Positions 17,445 to 25,706 are shown, numbered from the stretch's first letter. The stretch is 32,740 nucleotides of DNA from JAAYYY01 sp964602995 (GCA_964602995.1 CAZRTM010000039.1:1-32740), one strand, 5' to 3'. The notes: generated by a model not told the origin, from the sequence alone. Numbers and translations are program-made.

Positions 17445-17504
17445 GGCTCCCCCCCCAGAGGTGGTTCGCACGGCGCCCGTCGTTGCGGCCACCTCACTTT
17501 TTTT
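17445..17504 (+). ncRNA. Candidate ~60-nt C-rich structured RNA, copy 1
   Basis: The predicted transcript starts GGCTCCCCCCCCA, then folds into a 38-nt hairpin (17458-17495) with outer arms GAGGTGG/CCACCTC, inner CGCA/TGCG and an apical CGG-CGC-CCG stem, and ends in ACT7. Copy 2 at 25700-25639 (minus) has the same start, the same 38-nt hairpin length and 29/38 identical bases. The outer pair A-U in copy 2 is G-C here, a double compensatory change; C-G/U-G and U-G/C-G changes occur at two more pairs. It may be a free-standing small RNA or a leader attenuator for the hydrolase gene 8 bases downstream. I do not recognise a known family. Confidence 0.65.
17458..17504 (+). terminator. Intrinsic terminator hairpin with T7 run
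   Basis: A 7-bp perfect outer stem with nested inner stems, then AC and seven T (17498-17504). It sits between a good promoter and the hydrolase ATG, so it would end the short RNA; it could also stop read-through from the Asp-rich gene. Confidence 0.8.
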
Positions 17505-17512
17505 CATAAGCT

Positions 17513-18193
17513 ATGGCACGAACAGATCCGCGATTAATCGAAAGTGGTGAAGCAGTAGAACGCGCCGGCCTGGTGCACCGCGTGGCGACGGTGGACGGCG
17601 ATGGCCCCCACCCCACTGTACTTCTCATTCACGGTCGCCGCGGCACCGAGGACGTGATGTGGGTATTTGCGCGCGCCGTCCCTGATGATTGGTTGCTGGT
17701 GGCTCCCCGCGCGATCAAAGAGGATCCGCCCGACGGTTATTCCTGGCGCATCCGCGAATCGGATGAATGGCCCACGTTGGAGCAGTTCGACGAACCGGTG
17801 GCCGCGCTCTCAGAGTTTATCCAGGCGCTGCCGGAGCTATACAATGCCGACCTCAGCCGCCTCTACCTGATGGGTTTCAGCCAGGGCGCCGCGCTCTCTT
17901 TTGCCTATGCCATACGCCATCCGCACGAGGTGAAGGCCGTGGCCTCGTTGGTGGGTTTCTTGCCGGTTGATTGTGACGACGGAGAGACGATGGCCGCGCT
18001 GGAAGGGATGCCGGTGCTGATGATTGTGGGCAAGCAGGACGAGCGTATTCCCTACGAGCGCTCCTTAAACTGCGCGCACACGCTGCATCTGGCGGGAGCC
18101 GATCTCGATTACCAGGAGTATGACATGGCGCACCGCCTCAACTCGGAAGCGATGCGTGACTTGCAAAGGTGGTGGCAGGAGCGCGCGGAGTAG
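17513..18193 (+). CDS. Alpha/beta-hydrolase, phospholipase/carboxylesterase family
   Basis: A 226-aa cytoplasmic protein with no signal peptide. The catalytic triad is complete: nucleophile Ser in GFSQGAA, Asp in GKQDERIP and His in DMAHRLN. The LLIHGRRG oxyanion region follows the first strands. The size and motifs fit the YpfH/EstB-like carboxylesterases that hydrolyse short acyl esters; the real substrate is unknown. ATG 17513 lies only 8 bases after the T-run of a strong terminator and has no visible Shine-Dalgarno sequence, so expression probably depends on terminator read-through or unusual initiation. It converges with the sensor kinase gene across an assembly gap. Confidence 0.88.
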   Translation: MARTDPRLIESGEAVERAGLVHRVATVDGDGPHPTVLLIHGRRGTEDVMWVFARAVPDDWLLVAPRAIKEDPPDGYSWRIRESDEWPTLEQFDEPVAALSEFIQALPELYNADLSRLYLMGFSQGAALSFAYAIRHPHEVKAVASLVGFLPVDCDDGETMAALEGMPVLMIVGKQDERIPYERSLNCAHTLHLAGADLDYQEYDMAHRLNSEAMRDLQRWWQERAE

Positions 18194-18312
18194 GCCTCAG
18201 NNNNNNNNNNNNNNNNNNNNNNNNNNNNNNNNNNNNNNNNNNNNNNNNNNNNNNNNNNNNNNNNNNNNNNNNNNNNNNNNNNNNNNNNNNNNNNNNNNNN
18301 CTGAGGCCTCAG
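18192..18312. other. Assembly gap (100 N, 18201-18300) flanked by palindromic arms
   Basis: Left of the gap is GGCCTCAG (18193-18200), right of it CTGAGGCCTCAG (18301-18312), itself a perfect 12-bp palindrome. The arms are mutual reverse complements, and two genes converge here, so a strong bidirectional terminator hairpin may have broken the assembly. The stop codon of the kinase lies inside the right arm. Confidence 0.7.
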
Positions 18313-20441
18313 TCGTTGTTCTGGCCCAGACTCAACCGCACACGAGTATAAGCGCCGGGTGCGCTTTCCAGGGAGAGGGTGCCGCCGACCACAGCCATCA
18401 TGGTGCTATGCAGCGCCAGGCCACGTCCATTTTCGACGCCCCCGTGCGCTGCTTCGACCCCTACCCCATTGTCTTCAATGGTCAACTGTAACTGTTGCCC
18501 TTCCCAGCCGCCGCTAATCTTCAGGCGCAGCGGCTGGCCGTCATCTGCGCCCCGGCCATGATGCGCCGCGTTGCGCACCGCCTCGCGCGCGGCGTAGAAG
18601 AGGACTTCGCCAGTCAGTGCTGGCAGGCGGCGCGCCTGCCGGGCCATTGCTGCTGGCACCTGCCACATAATCTCCTCAAAAGCGCCGGCAAACTCGCCCT
18701 GCACCGTGCGCCGTAACGCTTCCACGGCGCCCAGGCGCGCTACCTCCGGTGTGATGGCCGGCGGGATGTCATGGAGCAGATCCGAAATCTGGCGGTGGAC
18801 GTCGCTCAGGAGCTCCTGAACTTCGGCGCTGTCTCCCTCTGCTGTGTTGCTGGCCGTTGCCAGCAAAGCGGCGTGTAGCTGCGGCAACACCTCGTCGTGC
18901 AGGATACGGCGGGTGCGGCGGTCGGCTACCTGGCTTTCCACCAGCCGCTGTCGCTGCAAATCGAGCAGGCGGCGCGTCATTTCAGCGCTGGCCTGCACAT
19001 CCACCAGCCGTTCCCCGCTGGCGCGCGCAATCTCCATCTCCTCCTGCGTATAGACGCTGCCATCCCGCTTTTGGCCCAGCAACAACAATCCGATCAGCCC
19101 GCGCTCGCTCCACAGGGGAATGCCCCAGGAAGCGCCGCTATACTGTTCTGGTTCCAATGCTACCCACAGAGTTGAGGGCGACGTGAAGCGCGAGGCGAGC
19201 TGGTTCAGTGGCGGCAGCTCCACCGTGCTTGTAGGGGGATAAGCCAGCGGCGGCCCTGCCAGCGGCGCCAACGTACCCAGAGGCACGAGGTAAGCAAGCT
19301 GCGTCTCGAGGATGTCGCGGCACAGGGTGTGGAACGGAAACTGGGCATCCAACTCAGGCGTGGAGCGCCGGCCGGGAGCCAGCAGATGTTCGTAGAGGCG
19401 CTGGCTGCTGACGAAGGGGCGTAGGTGCTCAATGTAACGCTCGCGCTCAACGTAGGAGCGCCAACTGAGTAGAGCGAAGAAAGTGACCATGAGCAGGGTG
19501 GCGATGAGCACGCTGTAGACGGGGCGCAGCTCGGAGGTCAGGGTCCAGCCGACGAGCACGCCGTACCCCACAGCCAGCAACACGGCTTGTTGCCACTGGC
19601 GGCGCAGGCCACTGCGCGGCAATGTCTTGCCCGTGAAAATTTCATAGGCGACGATGGCCTGGCCCAGGACCACGGTGGCCATGCCGATGAGAGTGCTGAC
19701 CAGCAGGTCAAAGCGAGCCAGGGTAACCAGAGTGTCCTCAGTAACAATATAGGTGCCGTTGAACCGGGCGTTGAGCAATATCCACAGCAGCGCGCCAATG
19801 ACGACCAGGCTGACGATCAACAACAGCAGCGAGGCAGCGACCAGCCAGCCGCGCGCTCGGCGCCGCGCCACATCGCCCATGATCCGTTCGGTGGGGCCTG
19901 GCCGCAACAGGGCGTCCAGCGCCAGGCCAACGCAGAGTAGTAAGAAGAGGGCGTATCCGGCGACGAGCAACGGAGTGCCGCCGATGATGGTGATGGCGAA
20001 GCGCAGAGGCAGCAGCGAAAACTGTTCGGGAAAGGGATTCGCGTAGGCTAATACTGCCACCAGCCCGGCCGCACCGAGCGTGAGCAGCGCCGGCAGCCAG
20101 CGCCGCTGTCGCCGGTAAAGCCGATTGTGTTCCCGGTTCCAGTAGCCCGTGTACCACAGCATGACAATATACCACGCTAGAGGCAGCGCCACGGCCGGAA
20201 AGAGGCCCAGGTACCACCAGAAGCGCAATCCCTGGCTCAGGTGTGTAAGCTCCATGGCCAGAATGGCTGTGTGGCTCACGAAAAAGCCGCCCCCCAACAA
20301 CAAGCTGCCACCTGCCATCCAGATCCCCCACGTGCGGCGGTCGGCGTTCAACAAAACGGTCATCCCCAACCACAACAGCAGAATGGTATTGGCCAGGGAA
20401 ACGGCGGTGGTGGCCCAGTCGAGGTAGAAGTGGTTGCTCAT
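18309..20441 (-). CDS. Membrane sensor histidine kinase, NarL-partner (HisKA_3-like) type
   Basis: A 710-aa protein. Residues 1-330 hold about eight or nine hydrophobic helices that form the sensor part; no known sensor family is recognised. A GAF-like region follows (about 350-490, with WGIPLWSERGLIGLLLLGQK). The dimerisation/phosphoacceptor helix contains RRILHDEVLPQLHAALL with His515. The ATPase domain has the N box AREAVRNAAHHG, the G1 box EDNGVGV and GRGLALH. ATG 20441 is the first codon of the frame. The response regulator gene lies 220 bp upstream on the same strand, and the spacing is filled by repeats. It should autophosphorylate and pass phosphate to that regulator; the signal is unknown. 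Confidence 0.9.
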   Translation of the reverse strand: MSNHFYLDWATTAVSLANTILLLWLGMTVLLNADRRTWGIWMAGGSLLLGGGFFVSHTAILAMELTHLSQGLRFWWYLGLFPAVALPLAWYIVMLWYTGYWNREHNRLYRRQRRWLPALLTLGAAGLVAVLAYANPFPEQFSLLPLRFAITIIGGTPLLVAGYALFLLLCVGLALDALLRPGPTERIMGDVARRRARGWLVAASLLLLIVSLVVIGALLWILLNARFNGTYIVTEDTLVTLARFDLLVSTLIGMATVVLGQAIVAYEIFTGKTLPRSGLRRQWQQAVLLAVGYGVLVGWTLTSELRPVYSVLIATLLMVTFFALLSWRSYVERERYIEHLRPFVSSQRLYEHLLAPGRRSTPELDAQFPFHTLCRDILETQLAYLVPLGTLAPLAGPPLAYPPTSTVELPPLNQLASRFTSPSTLWVALEPEQYSGASWGIPLWSERGLIGLLLLGQKRDGSVYTQEEMEIARASGERLVDVQASAEMTRRLLDLQRQRLVESQVADRRTRRILHDEVLPQLHAALLATASNTAEGDSAEVQELLSDVHRQISDLLHDIPPAITPEVARLGAVEALRRTVQGEFAGAFEEIMWQVPAAMARQARRLPALTGEVLFYAAREAVRNAAHHGRGADDGQPLRLKISGGWEGQQLQLTIEDNGVGVEAAHGGVENGRGLALHSTMMAVVGGTLSLESAPGAYTRVRLSLGQNND

Positions 20442-20447
20442 GTGGAG

Positions 20448-20661
20448 ATCGGAGATTAGAGATTAGAGAATTGGAGATTTAGATTTTTTACCGCAAACGG
20501 CCAAAAGAGGCATGGACGCAAATTTCGTGGTTTGTAGCAATGACATTCATGCCCCTTCGCACCGGTGCGCCAGGGTGCCAACCAAAAGCCACTCTCCCTT
20601 CCTCTGTGATCCTCCTCACCTCCTCTCCGTGCTCCTCCGTGTAACGCATTCCAATCTCCAA
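20448..20661. repeat. Repeat-filled spacer between kinase and response regulator
   Basis: The plus strand carries GGAGATTAGAGATTAGAGAATTGGAG-like units (from 20450, key word GGAGATT), a TACCGCAAACGG...GGACGCAAA segment, the 12-bp palindrome CGCACCGGTGCG near 20555, and CT-rich CTCCGTGCTCCTCCGTGT filler. The right end (ATCTCCAATCAACCAATC, minus strand GGAGATTGG) overlaps the regulator stop codon. The same repeat kind ends the vWA gene. Confidence 0.55.
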
Positions 20662-21414
20662 TCAACCAATCTCCACCTCCTCCTCCCACACTATCCACTC
20701 TTCGCGGCTGTTCAAAACGTGCGGCACGCCTTGTTCATCCCAGTGCACAAGACGGCCGGCGTTGACGATGATGGCGACGCGGGTGCGGGCCATTTTTTCA
20801 TCGGCGGCGGTTTCGTTCAGACCCCAGGCGGTATAAATCTGGCCGTTAATGCGACTGATGGTGCGCTTGTCGCGAAAGCCAAGCTGGGCCGCGATTTGCT
20901 CATTGCTCATGCCCTGGGCCAGCATGCGCGCTACCTGTTGTTCGTTAGGCTCTAGTAAGGCCATGGGGGATTGTTCATCCTTCTGGCGCACTTCGTGCAC
21001 GCGCGATTCAACATCGGGGTCGATGAAGCTGCGCCCGGCGACGGCATCCTGTAGCAAGGGCACAATCATTTCTGGCAGCAGGTAGTTGGATTTGCGTACG
21101 TAAGCGTAGTGGCTGAGGATGCCGCTGCGGCGGAAATCACGGTAGTAGGCGTCGTCATCCTGGATGGAGTAGAAGACCACGGGGTGGCGCGGTTGTTCGT
21201 GGCGGATGGCCACGGCAGCGTCAATGCCGTTCATTTCACCCGCCAACTGCACGTCCATCAACACTACGTCCGGTGGTTGGCGCAGGCAATAGTCGACTGC
21301 CTCTTCGCCTGTGGCGCAGTCGTGCACCACGGTTACGGCCTGCGTCTGTTCCAGACCCTTCTTCATCGCCGCTCGCAACTTCTCATTATCCTCGACGAGG
21401 AGCAGCTTTAGCAT
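20662..21414 (-). CDS. NarL/LuxR-type response regulator
   Basis: A 250-aa cytoplasmic regulator. Residues 1-125 are a receiver domain: LLLVEDN with the acidic pocket, phospho-acceptor Asp54 in VLMDVQL, and Lys in YVRKSN. The output domain (about 150-215) is a LuxR-like helix-turn-helix (LEPNEQQVARMLAQGMSNEQIA, key EQIAAQLGF and RTISRI). I start at ATG 21414, not at the GTG 21429, because the receiver fold begins at MLKLLLVEDN. The kinase gene follows on the same strand. The last residues and the stop codon lie in a GGAGATTGG repeat, so the C-terminal tail VEEEVEIG-like end may be repeat-derived. Confidence 0.92.
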   Translation of the reverse strand: MLKLLLVEDNEKLRAAMKKGLEQTQAVTVVHDCATGEEAVDYCLRQPPDVVLMDVQLAGEMNGIDAAVAIRHEQPRHPVVFYSIQDDDAYYRDFRRSGILSHYAYVRKSNYLLPEMIVPLLQDAVAGRSFIDPDVESRVHEVRQKDEQSPMALLEPNEQQVARMLAQGMSNEQIAAQLGFRDKRTISRINGQIYTAWGLNETAADEKMARTRVAIIVNAGRLVHWDEQGVPHVLNSREEWIVWEEEVEIG

Positions 21415-21585
21415 TCCACAAACCCTCACTTTTTGCTGGTAGCGTTCCAGAGTTGGCCCGTTCTGTCAAGCACTTGCGTGCCTCAAGTGGCGTACCTGAA
21501 CGGTCGTCACAACTCCCGGCCTGCCCTATGCTGGCAGAGTGTTCGACCCCGGCCTATGTCTGCCTGCCCCCAGGAGGTGCCTCTG

Positions 21586-21675
21586 ATGAGTTCAGAAGTG
21601 GTCGTTATTCTGATGTTACTGGCGTTCATTGTGGGTATGATGACCGGCATCTCCCTGGTGCGTTCCACCCGCTAA
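21586..21675 (+). CDS. 29-aa single-pass membrane peptide
   Basis: ATG 21586 follows AGGAGG (21572-21577) at an ideal 8-base distance. The peptide MSSEVVVILMLLAFIVGMMT then GISLVRSTR has one hydrophobic helix and a basic C-terminal end, a typical small membrane protein. It is followed 15 bp later by the DUF1361 gene, so the two are likely co-transcribed, and the peptide may assist that membrane protein. No family recognised. Confidence 0.65.
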   Translation: MSSEVVVILMLLAFIVGMMTGISLVRSTR

Positions 21676-21690
21676 CCGAGAGGGTACGTG

Positions 21691-22344
21691 ATGATAGTAA
21701 CCTTGCTGGCCCTGATTCTTGCTTCGCTACTTAGTACGGCAATGGTTGCCGTGCGCTGGTTCTACAGCGGCATTCCGGCCTACCTCTTTCTGCTCTGGAA
21801 CCTGTTTCTGGCCTGGTTTCCCTTATTCGCGGCTCTGACCACCTACGCTCTGCGCCGTCGTCCCTTGCTGGCGATGGGGCCGGCCGTTTTGTGGTTGCTG
21901 TTTCTGCCCAATGCCCCTTACCTGCTCACCGACTTGCTGCACCTGGGGCGTGGCGTTGGCGTGCCCTTATGGTATGACATGCTCATGTTGTCAACGTTCG
22001 CCCTCACCGGCTTGTTGCTGGGCTTTGCCTCACTGGAGCTGATGCACAATCTGGTGGCAGAACGGCTGGGCGCCATTTCCGGCTGGTTCTTCGCCGGCAG
22101 CTCCCTGGCCCTGAGCAGCGTGGGCGTGACCATCGGCCGCTTCCTGCGTTGGAACAGTTGGGATGCTGTCCTGCGCCCCACGTCACTACTTGTTGACCTG
22201 CTGCGCCTGCTGGCCGAACCGTGGACGCACCGTACCTTCTATGTTTTCACCCTGCTCCTGGCTCTGCTCCTATCCCTGGGCTACGTAACCTTGCGCTCAT
22301 TGCGGGGCCCACATCCAACAGGCCTTGGGAGGATACTCTTGTAA
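21691..22344 (+). CDS. DUF1361 family membrane protein
   Basis: A 217-aa protein with about six hydrophobic helices. The DUF1361 pattern is visible: NLFLAWFPLFAAL, LWLLFLPNAPYLLTDLLHL and WYDMLMLSTFALTGLLLGFASL. Function unknown; no catalytic residues stand out beyond the conserved LPNAPY/TDLLHL region. I prefer ATG 21691 with GAGAGGG at 21678-21684; the GTG at 21688 directly before it is a possible alternative. No T-run terminator follows; an imperfect inverted repeat (GAATGAAGT...ACTTCATGATTC, about 22347-22382) lies just after the stop. Confidence 0.85.
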   Translation: MIVTLLALILASLLSTAMVAVRWFYSGIPAYLFLLWNLFLAWFPLFAALTTYALRRRPLLAMGPAVLWLLFLPNAPYLLTDLLHLGRGVGVPLWYDMLMLSTFALTGLLLGFASLELMHNLVAERLGAISGWFFAGSSLALSSVGVTIGRFLRWNSWDAVLRPTSLLVDLLRLLAEPWTHRTFYVFTLLLALLLSLGYVTLRSLRGPHPTGLGRILL

Positions 22345-22488
22345 TCGAATGAAGTAATGAATAATTGTTCACTTCATGATTCAGTTGTCATAACGCGGAA
22401 AGCTTTTAGCTATTCCCCTCTTCATCCCCTCTGGTAGAACACCTATTTCCCCTCCTCTCGTCGTACTATGCGAAGCGGTTCAGCGTTT

Positions 22489-25400
22489 TTATGCCAGACG
22501 CTCGATACTATCCGCCTGGAACCATCCCCCACCCCACTGATCCTGACGCCAGCGCCCCTTTAATTGCAGCGGCGTCCATGCCGGTGGGCGTTGCTTGTCG
22601 GCCGTCTTGACCACCACGAAGCTGTCGCCATCATCGAGAAAAAAGCCGCTGCCGCCCGTGCGGCCCGGCAGACGTGCGCCTCGGATAGTCGCCGTGCTAC
22701 CGCGCAAGCGCGGAAGACGACGCAGAGACACACTCCCGGCCGGCGCGATTTCCTGCACAGCCAACGGATGAACGGATAACGGCATACCGAGCACCTCCAT
22801 TTCCCAGGCCAGCCGCTGCGCCGCCGATTCCGCTGCAATGGTGGTGGGGCTGGCAAAGCCGAAGGTCATCTGCTGCGCATTGCCCGCACGCAGCATGGTT
22901 TGCGCCTCGTCGAGCAGGGTAGCGCGGTTGAGACCCAGCCCATCCAGCGCGCCGCAGCGGATTAAGTTGTGTATTTCCTTATCGCGGAGCGCGACGCGCG
23001 CCAGCAGATCGGCCAGGGACTGGAACGGCGCACCGTCGATGATGGCGGCTATTGAGTGATGGCGCAGGCTGCGCACCTGGCCCAGGCCCATCCATAGCAC
23101 CGCTTGCTCTCCCTCATAGGTGAGCGTGAAGTTGCGGCCGCTATGATTGACGTGTGGGGGACGCACCTGCAGTCCCAGGCGGCGCGCTTCGGCAATGTAG
23201 ACGGCCGGATGGTGGAAGCCGCCGCCGTTGGCCAGCCGCGCACAGAGGAATTGGGCCGGGTAATGGGCCTTGAGGAAAGCAGAACGGTAACTGACGTCGG
23301 CATAGGCGGTGGCGTGCCCCTGGTTGAAGCCATAGCCGCCGAAGGCTACGACCTGCTCCCAAAGTTGTTCTGCCTGCTCTGCGCTCAAGCCCGGCCCGTC
23401 CGGTTCAGGCCGCTGGCAACCGTCTAAAAATTGCAGGCGCAGGGCCAGCATCACCTGTGGCCTCATCTTGCTCATACCGCGCCGCAAACGGTCGGCCTGC
23501 TCCCAGGTAAGCCCGGCAATCTCGCGCGCCAGGCGCAACACCTGCTCCTGGAAAATCAGTACGCCCTGCGTGGGGGACAGAATATCGCTGAGAGCCGGGT
23601 GCAGCAATGCCGTCTCTTCCTCGCCCCGGTAACGGCGAATGAAAGCCTGAGCCATGCCGCCCATCGCCGGTCCCGGTTTGAAAAAGGCGTTGGCAATAGC
23701 CAGATCGCGCACGCTGGTGGCTTGCAACTGGCGCAATGTGCGACGCGCTCCTTCAGATTCACACTGGAAGACGGCAATAGTGTCCCCCTGGGCCAGCATC
23801 TGCCCCGTCTTTTCATCCTCGCCGGCAATAGTCTCCAGACGGAAGTCACCGTCAGCCATCCTCTGGATTAGCTCCGTGGCGTCGGCGAGCACTGTCAGAG
23901 CGCGGATGCCCAGCAGGTCAATCTTAGGCAACCCTGCCTTCTCCACGTCACGCTGGTCATATTGTGTTGAGAGCAATCCTTTACGCGCCCATTGCACCGG
24001 CACGTACTCCTGCAGTGGCCCCGGTGTAATAACCACGCCACCGGGGTGTAGTCCCAGGTGGTGTGGCCGCCCGACCAGCGCTTTGGCCGCCTGCAGTAGC
24101 GCCATTTCCTCCTCATCCACAACGATCATAATTTCCGACTCTGGCTGTTCGTCCCAATGGCGCGGCAGGCGGCGCACTAGCTGGCTGATTGCTTCGTCAG
24201 AATAGCCATAGGCGCGGGCTGCTTCGCGCAGGGCAGAGCGCGGGCGCATGGTGTTGATGGTGGCGACCATTGCCACGCGCTCTTCTCCGTACTTGCGGCG
24301 CAGGTAAGCGAGCACCTGGTCGCGGCGGCGGCTGCAGAAGTCGAGGTCTATATCGGGTAAGGAGGTGCGAGCCGGATTGAGAAAACGGGTGAAAAGCAGG
24401 TCATGAGCCACCGGATCAACGGTGGTAATACCCATACAGTAAGCGACCAGGGAGTTGGCCACGCTGCCCCGCGTGCTGACCGGAATTCCCTCCTGCCGCG
24501 CAAAGCGCACGGCGTCGGCGACGATGAGGAAGAGGGGCGCGAATCCCCGATGATTAATGGCTGCCAGCTCTTCCTGCAGGCGTTGCGCAATCGTTTCCTG
24601 CTCCTCGGGCGGATAGCGCTCGGCCATCCCTTGCTGCGCCTGTTGGGCCAGCGCTTCTCCTGGACTCTGTTCCACCGGCAGAGAGAGCGCGGGCCAGATG
24701 ATGCGGCCGTCTGGCAGGGCCGGCTCACAGCGGGCAAGGAGGGCGCTAATGCCGGTTACCGCTTGCGGCAACCAGGCATATCGCTCTTCCATCTCTTCGC
24801 GGCTCAGCCAGTGGACCGTTGCCTCTGCATCCCCCTGCCCCGGTAGCAGGGTCGATGGAATTGCATGCAGCGGCAGATTGTGATCGACGGCGGCCAACAG
24901 GCGTAACAGCTCCTGTTCATCCGGCTTCAATGCGTAGACTGGTTGCAGGGCCAGAGGCGGCAAGCCAAAGCGCTGTCCTATCCGCATCGCTTTTTGTAGG
25001 AGTGGCCGCTCCTCATCCCGCTGTAGCTCCAGCCCCAGATAGGCATCCTCTTCAAAGAGGCCCCCAAGGCGGCTCAGATAGCGCCCGGCCTCCTGTTCAC
25101 GCCCGGCGCGCAGGAGCTGGAAGAGCCAGCCCCGTTGCCCCCCTTCAATGCACAGCAGTCCGGTGGTGTGCTGTCGCAACACATCCCAGGGCAGGCCGCG
25201 CTGGACCCGTTCGTCCCGTTGCGGGTTGCCCTGCAGCCAGCCGGTGAGACAGCAGAGCGAGCGGTACCCTTCCCTGTTACGGGCCAGGAGCACCAACCTG
25301 CCGGATGGGGAGTGGCTGACGGCCATAGTTGGCTCTGGCGCCTGCACGTCAATGGTCATGCCAATAAGCGGTTGCAAGTTGAATTTTGCGCAGGCCCGTG

Positions 25401-25566
25401 TCAGGGCGATGGCGCCGTAGAGCACCTGATGGTCTGTGAGCGCGAGGTGGCTCAAACCCTCCCCTGCCGCCTGTTGCGCCAGCTCGATAACGCTGGGTGT
25501 GGCGCCAAGCAGAGTATAGTGCGAATGAACCTCCAGGTGTGTGAAAGGAAGTGGGCTGCCATTCAT
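22489..25566 (-). CDS. DnaE2-like DNA polymerase III alpha subunit
   Basis: A 1025-aa protein. The PHP domain is first (FTHLEVHSHYTLLGATPSVI, then ALTDHQVLYGA). The polymerase core has the catalytic PDIDLDF motif near residue 403, then YGEERVAMVATINTMRPRSA, the HLGLHPGGVVI segment and FNQGHATAYADVSYRSAFLK. An OB-fold ends the protein (GSGFFLDDGDSFVVV). The length is nearer to error-prone DnaE2/ImuC (about 1050) than to replicative DnaE (about 1160), so I favour a translesion or accessory polymerase; no imuA or imuB is in the window. I start at ATG 25566 (MNGSPLPFTHLEVH); the upstream ATG 25674 lies in the loop of a terminator hairpin and would add a low-quality leader of 36 residues. Confidence 0.88.
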   Translation of the reverse strand: MNGSPLPFTHLEVHSHYTLLGATPSVIELAQQAAGEGLSHLALTDHQVLYGAIALTRACAKFNLQPLIGMTIDVQAPEPTMAVSHSPSGRLVLLARNREGYRSLCCLTGWLQGNPQRDERVQRGLPWDVLRQHTTGLLCIEGGQRGWLFQLLRAGREQEAGRYLSRLGGLFEEDAYLGLELQRDEERPLLQKAMRIGQRFGLPPLALQPVYALKPDEQELLRLLAAVDHNLPLHAIPSTLLPGQGDAEATVHWLSREEMEERYAWLPQAVTGISALLARCEPALPDGRIIWPALSLPVEQSPGEALAQQAQQGMAERYPPEEQETIAQRLQEELAAINHRGFAPLFLIVADAVRFARQEGIPVSTRGSVANSLVAYCMGITTVDPVAHDLLFTRFLNPARTSLPDIDLDFCSRRRDQVLAYLRRKYGEERVAMVATINTMRPRSALREAARAYGYSDEAISQLVRRLPRHWDEQPESEIMIVVDEEEMALLQAAKALVGRPHHLGLHPGGVVITPGPLQEYVPVQWARKGLLSTQYDQRDVEKAGLPKIDLLGIRALTVLADATELIQRMADGDFRLETIAGEDEKTGQMLAQGDTIAVFQCESEGARRTLRQLQATSVRDLAIANAFFKPGPAMGGMAQAFIRRYRGEEETALLHPALSDILSPTQGVLIFQEQVLRLAREIAGLTWEQADRLRRGMSKMRPQVMLALRLQFLDGCQRPEPDGPGLSAEQAEQLWEQVVAFGGYGFNQGHATAYADVSYRSAFLKAHYPAQFLCARLANGGGFHHPAVYIAEARRLGLQVRPPHVNHSGRNFTLTYEGEQAVLWMGLGQVRSLRHHSIAAIIDGAPFQSLADLLARVALRDKEIHNLIRCGALDGLGLNRATLLDEAQTMLRAGNAQQMTFGFASPTTIAAESAAQRLAWEMEVLGMPLSVHPLAVQEIAPAGSVSLRRLPRLRGSTATIRGARLPGRTGGSGFFLDDGDSFVVVKTADKQRPPAWTPLQLKGRWRQDQWGGGWFQADSIERLA

Positions 25567-25638
25567 ACCCGGAATGGTAGTTGTGGCGGGGATTCGGGGC
25601 AAATGTCGCTGATGGCCAGCGCGTAAAAGGGTAAGGGC

Positions 25639-25686
25639 AAAAAAAAATGAGGTAGCCGGAATAGCGGGCGCCATTCGAGCTACCTC
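25639..25686 (-). terminator. Intrinsic terminator hairpin with T9 run
   Basis: Perfect 8-bp arms, a 22-nt loop with its own pairing, then A and T9. No minus-strand gene lies upstream within the divergent region, so it serves the short RNA or attenuates the polymerase mRNA. Confidence 0.8.
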
Positions 25687-25700
25687 TGGGTGGGGGAGCC
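25639..25700 (-). ncRNA. Candidate ~62-nt C-rich structured RNA, copy 2
   Basis: On the minus strand the predicted RNA starts at 25700 with GGCTCCCCCACCCA, forms a 38-nt hairpin (25686-25649) with perfect 8-bp arms GAGGTAGC/GCTACCTC, an inner GAAT/ATTC pairing and an apical TGG-CGC-CCG stem, and ends in A plus nine T (25647-25639). It lies 72 bases upstream of the polymerase start. It matches copy 1 at 17445-17504 in start, size, structure and tail; the RNA could be autonomous or a polymerase leader attenuator. Confidence 0.65.
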
Positions 25701-25706
25701 ACCACG

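Noticed and set aside
17371..17512. Terminator belonging only to the upstream Asp-rich gene
   Set aside because: A complete promoter lies between that gene and the hairpin, and the whole promoter-hairpin unit recurs at 25639-25735 in another context.
25567..25674. A longer start (ATG 25674) for the DnaE2-like polymerase
   Set aside because: That ATG lies in the loop of a terminator hairpin, and the extra 36 residues include an FFF run encoded by the T-run. The family start fits ATG 25566.
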